Assembly: GCA_023245385.1 (NCBI GenBank)
Contig: JAHFKM010000031.1
Location: forward strand, 1,825-8,868
DNA length: 7,044 nt
Reading direction: 5' to 3'
DNA from: an archaeon
GTDB taxonomy: Archaea > Nanobdellota > Nanobdellia > SCGC-AAA011-G17 > GW2011-AR18
Shown here: positions 1-4,064 of the stretch, piece by piece
Layout: each line of letters starts with the position of its first letter
How positions within the stretch are numbered: position 1 is the first letter of the stretch
Translations under genes and position numbers: made by a program
Notes under the pieces: generated by a model
Told to the model about the DNA's origin: nothing
The model's input: the letters and a program-made list of their open reading frames with translations, nothing else
The model's database searches: none

Positions 1-27
1 GTAACAGTGTCTGCCATTATTTAATGG

Positions 28-50
28 TGAAAAAATCACTAGTTTAAAAA
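28..50 (-). terminator. possible transcription stop after the RecJ-like gene
   Basis: Just past the stop codon of the RecJ-like gene, the minus strand has T-rich runs and a weak 4-bp hairpin (GTGA and TCAC around a T5 loop). Archaeal RNA polymerase stops at T-rich tracts, often without a hairpin, so this could end the S15/RecJ transcript. The signal is weak and the next gene lies outside the window. Nothing else is visible in bases 1-58. Confidence 0.25.
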
Positions 51-58
51 GCTTTTCT

Positions 59-1315
59 TTAGCGAACGATTTCTTCAGACAAAATTTTTCCTCCTAATGT
101 TAAGACAGTTTCACAGAATAGAGGCTCTTTTTCAGATTCAAGTTCGAACACAAGCAGATTCTTCTCAAATCTTCCTTTGTATCCTGAAGAAGAGAGCGCG
201 GGAACGAGTGATTGTATGTTTATATTATTTTTTGTACCGCAAAGAACAAGAACGCCTTTTACAGAAGGGACAATAAAAAAAACAATTTTTGTGTCAGTGT
301 ACCATTTCAATACAATGCTCACAAAATCATAGGCAAGATGTTCAGGTATATGTCCGGTGGTGGGTATTAGGAGTATATTTCCTTTTTCAGGAAACTGGCC
401 GGAAGAAAATCCAAGATAGCACCATTCTAAAGATGTGATCAAAGACCTTCGTATATTGAGGAATACTTCCAATGCTTTTTGCTTAAACTTTTTTGGGTAT
501 AAACACAAGGAAACAGCGAGGGAGGGATTTCCAAAAGTAATGCACGCCTCAATGGTTTCGTACCAAAAGGATAAATCTTTTAATTCGGAGTCTTCTTCTT
601 TTAGCAAAAAAACAGTTCTTTTTGAAATTCCTCTTAACTGAAGGCCTTCGCTCAAACGCTGTTGTTCTTGTTGGGATAAGTCTGTCCATGATTTAAATCG
701 TCCGTTTTCTTTGTAGGATATTCCCATTTCTCTTAAAAAAGAAAAACAGCCATCTTCGGAACCTGAAATTCCTGGAAGGAAGGGGTTAGCGCAATATCCT
801 AACATTTTTTGTAAGGGTTGTGCTGCAGAACCGACAAGTATACCTGATGTTATTTCTATTCTTTTTGAAAGATCGGTCAGCAACTCTTCTGGAGGGTTTC
901 CTTCTTTCACAAAAGCAAGGAGAGCTAATACTGGTTCAGCTTTCTGATTTATCATTTTTGCGAGGACATAGGCGCTCAGAGGAAGAGGACAGGGGAAAGA
1001 GAGGGTATGGTGGTGTAAAGCGCTTTCTTTTGTTAAGATAAAAAAGGGTTTTTTGATTTTTTCTTCTGGGATAGTTAGTTTGTTTCCGATAAAAAAAATA
1101 AGCTTGGAAGGGTCTTTTTCTATTTCAAGAAGAGTTTTTTCAAGATTTGTAAAAAAGGAAAGAGAAAAATTCACACTCTTTTGTACACAAAGTTGGGAAA
1201 GAAGAGCTGCTGCGATTACAGCTTCAGCGTTTTTTTCAACAACAAACTTGATGCTGGAAGAAAGTTCCAGCTGTTCAGAAAAAGTTTTACAGGCGTTTTT
1301 CAGTGATTCATACAT
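59..1315 (-). CDS. archaeal RecJ/DHH-family protein with degenerate catalytic motifs (Cdc45/GAN-like)
   Basis: The family match rests on the region after the DHH core: residues 160-195 keep the archaeal RecJ pattern, with a PLQKMLGY stretch followed by ANPFLPGISG near 176-185 and a FLREMGI segment. A later GNPSLAVSLCL stretch matches the conserved 'G.P.LG.alCLG' region. Active RecJ/GAN proteins bind metal through DxDG, a D in motif II and DHH. Here the DxDG site reads EKNAEA (about 27-32), the motif II site reads IGNK (about 76-79), and the DHH site reads TKE (about 95-97). The C-terminal GGGHxxAAG motif has also decayed to GYKGRFEKN. The protein is therefore probably not a nuclease; a structural role beside the replicative helicase, like Cdc45, is inference. 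The ATG at 1315 leaves one base after the S15 stop and gives 418 residues. An in-frame TTG at 1327 would add four residues and overlap S15. Gene order S15-RecJ also occurs in other archaea, from memory. Confidence 0.75.
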   Translation of the reverse strand: MYESLKNACKTFSEQLELSSSIKFVVEKNAEAVIAAALLSQLCVQKSVNFSLSFFTNLEKTLLEIEKDPSKLIFFIGNKLTIPEEKIKKPFFILTKESALHHHTLSFPCPLPLSAYVLAKMINQKAEPVLALLAFVKEGNPPEELLTDLSKRIEITSGILVGSAAQPLQKMLGYCANPFLPGISGSEDGCFSFLREMGISYKENGRFKSWTDLSQQEQQRLSEGLQLRGISKRTVFLLKEEDSELKDLSFWYETIEACITFGNPSLAVSLCLYPKKFKQKALEVFLNIRRSLITSLEWCYLGFSSGQFPEKGNILLIPTTGHIPEHLAYDFVSIVLKWYTDTKIVFFIVPSVKGVLVLCGTKNNINIQSLVPALSSSGYKGRFEKNLLVFELESEKEPLFCETVLTLGGKILSEEIVR

Positions 1316-1316
1316 C

Positions 1317-1772
1317 TTACCCAACAATTAGTTTAGCTTGTTCAGCGCTATAGGTCCACGCTTTTGGTAGGATATTCTTTCTTTGGTAATATTTTGTTAA
1401 ACGTCTAATCTTTGATTCAGTTAACATTAATCCTCTTCTGCTTGCCATATCTTTTTTATTGAATTCAATGTGTTTTATGAGTAAGGTTTGTTTTTTAATT
1501 AATGAAGAAAGATCTTCTGGGAGTTCAGGAGCTTGTTTCGCGTCTTTTAAGATTTTTACTAGTTTTTTTCCTGTGATTTTTTGAAGGTCTGGAATTCCGT
1601 ATATATCTCTTAATAAGATTCCAATTTTACTTGGACTGTTTTCTGCTTTGTGTAATTTTAAGACGAGTTGTTCCACTTCTTCAGCAGTGTAGGATACCCC
1701 GGCTTGTATTTTTTCTTTTGATGGTCTTTTTGATCCTGCCTGTCCCTTTTTCCTGGAATGCATTTTTGCCAT
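1317..1772 (-). CDS. rps15: small-subunit ribosomal protein uS15, archaeal type
   Basis: This 151-residue protein of the small ribosomal subunit binds the central domain of 16S rRNA. It starts MAKMHSRKKG, has a basic N-terminal extension and the SKIGILLRDIYGIPD segment typical of archaeal S15/eukaryotic S13, and ends with the helical core: LLIKHIEFNKKDMASRRGL, then ESKIRRLTKYYQRKNILP. The length is normal for archaeal forms (about 150), well above the roughly 89 residues of bacterial S15. The ATG at 1772 is supported by a strong AGGAGA ribosome binding site eight bases upstream. It is the first gene of a probable two-gene unit; the RecJ-like gene begins one base after its stop. A TATA-like element and a 7-bp hairpin lie in its leader. 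Confidence 0.96.
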   Translation of the reverse strand: MAKMHSRKKGQAGSKRPSKEKIQAGVSYTAEEVEQLVLKLHKAENSPSKIGILLRDIYGIPDLQKITGKKLVKILKDAKQAPELPEDLSSLIKKQTLLIKHIEFNKKDMASRRGLMLTESKIRRLTKYYQRKNILPKAWTYSAEQAKLIVG

Positions 1773-1780
1773 AATTCATT

Positions 1781-1786
1781 TCTCCT
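1781..1786 (-). promoter_or_regulatory. Shine-Dalgarno site of uS15
   Basis: AGGAGA on the minus strand, eight bases before the S15 ATG. It is the strongest ribosome binding site in the window and lies only two bases beyond the leader hairpin at 1789-1814, so folding of that hairpin could affect ribosome access. Confidence 0.75.
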
Positions 1787-1788
1787 GA

Positions 1789-1814
1789 ACTAAGCGAGCT
1801 TTCACCAGCTTAGT
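1789..1814 (-). promoter_or_regulatory. leader hairpin in front of uS15
   Basis: The minus strand reads ACTAAGC, a 12-base loop, then GCTTAGT: a perfect 7-bp inverted repeat that stops two bases before the AGGAGA site. If transcription starts about 25 bases after the TATA-like element at 1841-1850, the hairpin is in the 5' untranslated leader. Bacterial S15 represses itself by binding leader RNA; whether this archaeal hairpin does the same is inference. Confidence 0.4.
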
Positions 1815-1840
1815 CATGAGGGAAATGAAAATAGCTTTGT

Positions 1841-1850
1841 TTAATAAATG
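1841..1850 (-). promoter_or_regulatory. TATA-like promoter for the uS15-RecJ unit
   Basis: The minus strand reads CATTTATTAA here, preceded by a purine-rich GAAG that could act as a BRE. The predicted start near 1820 gives a leader of about 50 bases, enough to contain the hairpin and ribosome binding site. The match to an archaeal TATA box is fair rather than perfect. Confidence 0.4.
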
Positions 1851-1870
1851 CTTCTAATTCCCTTTGAAAT

Positions 1871-1876
1871 AAAAAA
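1871..1876 (-). terminator. oligo-T terminator of tRNA-Gln(CTG)
   Basis: Six T residues follow the tRNA 3' end after one spacer base pair, on the tRNA strand. A short T run right after a tRNA is a usual archaeal stop signal. It also separates the tRNA from the S15 promoter about 20 bases further on. Confidence 0.55.
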
Positions 1877-1877
1877 G

Positions 1878-1950
1878 TAGTCCCGGGAGGATTTGAACCT
1901 CCGTCACAGCCTCCAGAGGGCTAGATCCTTGGCCACTAGACGACGGGACT
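1878..1950 (-). tRNA. tRNA-Gln, anticodon CTG, no intron
   Basis: This 73-nt cloverleaf decodes CAG. The acceptor stem is AGTCCCG with CGGGACT, followed by discriminator A. The D arm is GTCT/GGAT with loop AGTGGCCAA, the anticodon stem TAGCC/GGCTG, the loop CT-CTG-GA, the variable loop four bases, and the T arm GGAGG-TTCAAAT-CCTCC. CCA is not encoded, so a CCA-adding enzyme must finish the 3' end. The A1-T72 pair fits archaeal tRNA-Gln, which is charged with Glu and then amidated by GatDE (known for the family). Its first 26 bases match the spliced tRNA-Gln(TTG) at 3013-3164 except at position 3. tRNA-Glu is excluded because the anticodon loop lacks TTC or CTC at positions 34-36. Confidence 0.93.
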
Positions 1951-1974
1951 ATGAAAAAAATAAAGGAGTGAGAC

Positions 1975-1984
1975 TATAAAAAAC
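1975..1984 (-). promoter_or_regulatory. TATA box of tRNA-Gln(CTG)
   Basis: The minus strand reads GTTTTTTATA, centred about 29 bases before the tRNA 5' end. That is the expected spacing for an archaeal TATA box with a start at or near the mature 5' end. Confidence 0.5.
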
Positions 1985-1989
1985 TAATG

Positions 1990-2010
1990 AAAAAAATATT
2001 TTAGAAAAAA
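1990..2010 (-). terminator. T-rich terminator after the 300-residue protein gene
   Basis: Two runs of T on the minus strand, T6 at 2005-2010 and T7 at 1990-1996, begin 13 bases after the stop codon of the gene at 2023-2925. Multiple T runs are a typical archaeal transcription stop. The tract also separates that gene from the tRNA-Gln(CTG) promoter. Confidence 0.5.
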
Positions 2011-2022
2011 GTATATTGCGGG

Positions 2023-2925
2023 CTATAAACTAAAAAGTTCTATCTTATTATAATGTTTATCAAAAATCCCACGAACTTTCCCTCTTGGTAATGTTGATGC
2101 GTTAAATTTAACTAACGTAATTCTTTTGTAATCTGTTTGAGTAGTTCTTAAATCGCTAAATTCTAATTCTTCTTCTAAATAATCCATAAAATCTGCAACG
2201 CTCTTTTGTGTCACATCCATTGCTAGAGGAATGTCTTCTTCTCTTCCGTCAAATATTCTTGCTATCAACCCTCTTCTTTTTAGAGGTGGATTATACTTTT
2301 CAAATTCCACATCCCATTTTTCCCCTAATCTGTTGGTTATAGCTTGATCTCTATTCTGCTGGTTTGGGTTATTACATTTATTGGCGTTTTCCATATAATC
2401 TAATAATCTTTTAGCATTAGGGCCTGGAATTGTTATGGTTGTTCCTATTGAAACAGCTTCTTTTGTCAAGTCATTGTCAAATATTCTACCATTTTTAGTT
2501 AGATAAATAATAGTGCTCAACTTTTCATCAGCTGCGCCTTTACAAAAATCAGTTAGAATTGGATTAAAATGAGTTCCTTGAATTGCCCCATAGAATGGAT
2601 GAATCCCAAAATATCCACCTGTTTTAGTTCTTATGGTTAAAGCGATTTCTTTTAACGCCTCTTCTGCGTCTCTTTCAGAACCTTTTCTTAAAAAGTCAGT
2701 TCTTTTTTCAGTAAGAACCACTAAATATGGACTATGAGGATGATCTCTAACTAAATCAAAGGAATAGTTGTATTTACTGTTTCCATCTACAGTATTCATA
2801 AAGGTTAAACAAAATTTAGAATCAGGATAATTGCTTTTTCTCAATTCATCTTGTGTTAAAGTTGTATAACTGACCAATTCAAATTCTCTTTCAATAGCCT
2901 GATCAATGGTTTCAACTTCAGACAT
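2023..2925 (-). CDS. uncharacterised 300-residue soluble protein
   Basis: I do not recognise this family. The protein has no signal peptide, no membrane segment and no cysteine cluster, and the composition suggests a soluble mixed alpha/beta fold. Distinctive stretches are GYFGIHPFYGAIQGTHFNPI (about 104-123), which is Gly/aromatic-rich and could be a core or binding loop; TIPGPNAKRLLDYM (165-178); a basic patch LKRRGLIARIF (215-225) followed by acidic DGREED; and a C-terminal PRGKVRGIFDKHY (280-292). An acidic helix EEELEFSD lies near 251-258. The ATG is well supported: GAGGT sits six bases upstream, and a strong TATA box at 2961-2973 predicts a short leader of about 14 bases. It is a single-gene unit lying between the two tRNA-Gln genes on the same strand. 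It is a real gene by promoter, ribosome binding site and terminator, but no function can be assigned. Confidence 0.85.
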   Translation of the reverse strand: MSEVETIDQAIEREFELVSYTTLTQDELRKSNYPDSKFCLTFMNTVDGNSKYNYSFDLVRDHPHSPYLVVLTEKRTDFLRKGSERDAEEALKEIALTIRTKTGGYFGIHPFYGAIQGTHFNPILTDFCKGAADEKLSTIIYLTKNGRIFDNDLTKEAVSIGTTITIPGPNAKRLLDYMENANKCNNPNQQNRDQAITNRLGEKWDVEFEKYNPPLKRRGLIARIFDGREEDIPLAMDVTQKSVADFMDYLEEELEFSDLRTTQTDYKRITLVKFNASTLPRGKVRGIFDKHYNKIELFSL

Positions 2926-2931
2926 TTTATT

Positions 2932-2936
2932 ACCTC
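2932..2936 (-). promoter_or_regulatory. ribosome binding site of the 300-residue protein
   Basis: GAGGT on the minus strand, six bases before the ATG at 2925. It fixes this start and shows that the genome mixes Shine-Dalgarno and leaderless initiation, since Bud32 and UvrD have no such site. Confidence 0.55.
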
Positions 2937-2960
2937 AATCGATCCAATATTAATTCCAAC

Positions 2961-2973
2961 TATATAAAACTTT
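2961..2973 (-). promoter_or_regulatory. BRE/TATA promoter of the 300-residue protein
   Basis: The minus strand reads AAAGTTTTATATA, a purine-rich BRE joined to a TATA box. Transcription should start near 2939, about 14 bases before the ATG. The first 12 bases are identical to the Bud32 promoter at 4009-4020, which suggests a shared core-promoter consensus. Confidence 0.65.
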
Positions 2974-3007
2974 GTTTCTTTAACCACTCAAAAGTTATTG
3001 CGGAAGT

Positions 3008-3012
3008 AAAAA
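3008..3012 (-). terminator. oligo-T stop after tRNA-Gln(TTG)
   Basis: Five T residues follow the discriminator base of the intron-containing tRNA directly on the tRNA strand, a likely transcription stop. CCA is not encoded. Confidence 0.5.
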
Positions 3013-3047
3013 TAGCCCCGCGCAGATTCGAACTGCGGTCAATGGCT

Positions 3048-3072
3048 TTCTTTAGGAAAGCAATGCTGCCTA
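3048..3072 (-). other. tRNA intron 3, canonical position 37/38
   Basis: This 25-base intron sits just after the anticodon. It makes a complete hBHBh' motif: outer helix GTGGC/GCCAT (the anticodon stem), central helix CTTT/AAAG, 3-base bulges GG|T and AA|A, and an inner AGG/CCT helix. Cutting after the second base of each bulge joins G37 to A38 and restores the 7-base loop seen in tRNA-Gln(CTG). Confidence 0.92.
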
Positions 3073-3084
3073 CCAAAGGCCACT

Positions 3085-3108
3085 TTAAGGAACCTGTTTG
3101 ACAGGTTT
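3085..3108 (-). other. tRNA intron 2, non-canonical position 25/26
   Basis: This 24-base intron lies between the D stem and position 26. The inner helix is AACCTG/CAGGTT (perfect 6 bp) and the central helix AAGG/CCTT. The bulges are AT|A and AA|A. The outer helix does not form well, so this is the relaxed HBh' type. Splicing joins T25 to A26. Confidence 0.87.
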
Positions 3109-3124
3109 ATCCTTGGCCACTAGA

Positions 3125-3154
3125 TTCCGCGAAACACTCAAACAAAGTGCTTCT
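3125..3154 (-). other. tRNA intron 1, non-canonical position 10/11 in the D arm
   Basis: This 30-base intron splits the 5' strand of the D stem after its first base. The inner helix is GAAGCACT with AGTGTTTC (8 bp including one G-T pair) around a 7-base loop. The central helix is CCGT/GCGG with one G-T pair. The bulges are CG|A and AA|T. No outer helix forms, so it is a relaxed HBh' motif. Splicing restores GTCT of the D stem exactly as in tRNA-Gln(CTG). Confidence 0.87.
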
Positions 3155-3201
3155 CGACGGGGCTATAACCAAGGTTCAATGGAGTTAAGAATAAGTATCT
3201 T

Positions 3202-3216
3202 CTTTTAAAAACTTCC
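3202..3216 (-). promoter_or_regulatory. probable BRE/TATA promoter of tRNA-Gln(TTG)
   Basis: The minus strand reads GGAAGTTTTTAAAAG, resembling the AAAGTTTTATAT promoters of the two nearby protein genes. It lies about 43 bases before the mature tRNA, so the precursor would carry a leader of about 18 bases for RNase P to remove. A second weaker candidate, with ACTTATTC near 3190-3198, would give a shorter leader. Confidence 0.4.
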
Positions 3217-3235
3217 GTTTTAGAAAATTACATGG

Positions 3236-3263
3236 GGAGTGACTCCTAGAAGTGAACAGGAGT
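3236..3263. repeat. short inverted repeats in the 204-base gap between tRNA-Gln(TTG) and Bud32
   Basis: GGAGT-G-ACTCC at 3236-3246 is an 11-base palindrome, and ACTCCT at 3242-3247 can instead pair with AGGAGT at 3258-3263, giving two mutually exclusive hairpins. The 9-mer GGAGTTAAG also occurs twice, at 3181-3189 and 3259-3267. The gap 3165-3368 has no convincing gene: the longest small frame is about 11 codons. A T-rich stretch on the minus strand near 3304-3325 may stop Bud32 transcription. Confidence 0.3.
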
Positions 3264-3368
3264 TAAGTTACTAAAACTGGAAAAACTACGAGGTACATAA
3301 TTTTGAAGAAGAGAAAAATAAGAATGTCACAATTTTAATCTTTTTTAGGATTGAGGGTGTATAGAAAT

Positions 3369-3986
3369 TTAACTTCCTTTTCTTTTATATCTTCCACGTG
3401 ACTCAACTATTTCAAAGCGGGAGAGAATTTTTTCAGCATTCTTTACTTTTTCTTTGTAGCCTTCTAAGACAGCTTCGAAAGAAGATTCAAAATGTTTCCA
3501 GTGTTTACTTTCTAACGCTTGTTTTAACAAATGTAAATCAACAGCTTTGTGTTCTGGATGGGTATGAATAAAACTTAAACCGAAGTCGATAAAGAAGATG
3601 TTGTTCTTATTTAAGATCATATTTGAAGTTGTTAGGTCTCCGTGAATAATTTCTGCATTGTGTAACTGTGCTGTTTCTTTTCCAATTTGTTTGCAAATAG
3701 TAAGACGTTCTCTGCGCTCTAAAAAATTTAAGCAGTCCGCAATTTTTTTCCCTTCAATGAATTTCATCTCAATTTTTCCAGAGGTCTCATCTGCATTTAT
3801 TACTTTTGGAACATTGATTACTTTCGCTGCCTTTGCTAAGATCTTCGCTTCGCTTCTTGTTCTTTGGATTCTTAATTTCTTATCAATTTCTTTTAAGCGG
3901 TAAGATTTTGGAACACGTTCTTTTAGAATAATAGTTCCTGTTTTGAACAATTTCGCTTCTGCGCCTTGAGCGATTAATGTTTTCAT
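3369..3986 (-). CDS. bud32: Bud32, KEOPS-complex kinase/ATPase, stand-alone form
   Basis: Bud32 is the small RIO-like kinase of KEOPS (with Kae1, Cgi121 and Pcc1), which makes the t6A base at position 37 of ANN-decoding tRNAs in the cytosol. In KEOPS it acts mainly as an ATPase supporting Kae1. At 205 residues the length is usual for the free-standing form. Visible motifs are the nucleotide loop QGAEA (7-11), ATP-binding Lys22 in LKERVPKSYR, the helix Glu46 in RTRSEAKIL, the catalytic loop HGDLTTSN (115-122, with D117 and N122), the metal site DFG (134-136), and the C-terminal SRGRY (196-200) followed by basic residues. The family segment EDKAVDL reads EHKAVDL (145-151). In many archaea Bud32 is fused to Kae1; here no Kae1 is nearby. 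The TATA box ends 23 bases before the ATG and there is no Shine-Dalgarno site, so the mRNA is probably leaderless. It diverges from the helicase gene. Confidence 0.95.
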   Translation of the reverse strand: MKTLIAQGAEAKLFKTGTIILKERVPKSYRLKEIDKKLRIQRTRSEAKILAKAAKVINVPKVINADETSGKIEMKFIEGKKIADCLNFLERRERLTICKQIGKETAQLHNAEIIHGDLTTSNMILNKNNIFFIDFGLSFIHTHPEHKAVDLHLLKQALESKHWKHFESSFEAVLEGYKEKVKNAEKILSRFEIVESRGRYKRKGS

Positions 3987-4008
3987 TGGTTTAATTAGTT
4001 TGAGAGGG

Positions 4009-4020
4009 ATATAAAACTTT
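4009..4020 (-). promoter_or_regulatory. BRE/TATA promoter of Bud32
   Basis: The minus strand reads AAAGTTTTATAT, identical to the promoter of the gene at 2023-2925. Its TATA centre is about 26 bases before the ATG at 3986, placing the transcription start at the start codon. Confidence 0.65.
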
Positions 4021-4031
4021 CTTAAACCTGT

Positions 4032-4042
4032 AAATTAATAAA
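4032..4042 (+). promoter_or_regulatory. TATA-like promoter of the UvrD-family helicase
   Basis: AAATTAATAAA lies about 27 bases before the ATG at 4065, again implying a leaderless mRNA; no ribosome binding site precedes the gene. It shares the 78-base divergent region with the Bud32 promoter. Confidence 0.45.
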
Positions 4043-4064
4043 CAACTGTTCTTTCTTTCAAAAA

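Larger units (their letters stand above)
3013..3164 (-). tRNA. tRNA-Gln, anticodon TTG, interrupted by three introns
   Basis: The 152-base gene folds into a normal cloverleaf only after removal of three segments. Exons are 3164-3155, 3124-3109, 3084-3073 and 3047-3013, together 73 nt. The acceptor stem is AGCCCCG/CGGGGCT with discriminator A. The D arm has GTCT and GGAT around AGTGGCCAA. The anticodon stem is GTGGC/GCCAT and the loop is CT-TTG-GA. The variable loop is TGAC and the T arm CGCAG-TTCGAAT-CTGCG. The spliced 5' 26 bases equal those of the neighbouring tRNA-Gln(CTG) except at position 3, and the anticodon loop flanks are the same. Introns fall after tRNA positions 10, 25 and 37; each has a bulge-helix-bulge or relaxed form with a 4-bp central helix and 3-base bulges. 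The archaeal splicing endonuclease EndA and the RNA ligase RtcB would process it. It decodes CAA and can also read CAG by wobble. Confidence 0.93.

Noticed and set aside
1316..1327. TTG start at 1327 for the RecJ-like gene
   Set aside because: It would overlap the uS15 coding end. The ATG at 1315 lies one base after the uS15 stop, which suits coupled translation.
435..1331. Several plus-strand frames of 68-92 codons opposite the RecJ-like gene
   Set aside because: They are shadows of the real minus-strand gene, which has family hallmarks and is coupled to S15.
1878..1950. Reading this tRNA as tRNA-Glu
   Set aside because: The D arm looks like tRNA-Glu, but with the 5-bp TAGCC/GGCTG stem the loop puts CTG at positions 34-36, and the first pair A1-T72 fits tRNA-Gln.
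3263..3298. 11-codon minus-strand frame with a hydrophobic translation
   Set aside because: It is very short, has no ribosome binding site or TATA spacing, and nothing else supports it.
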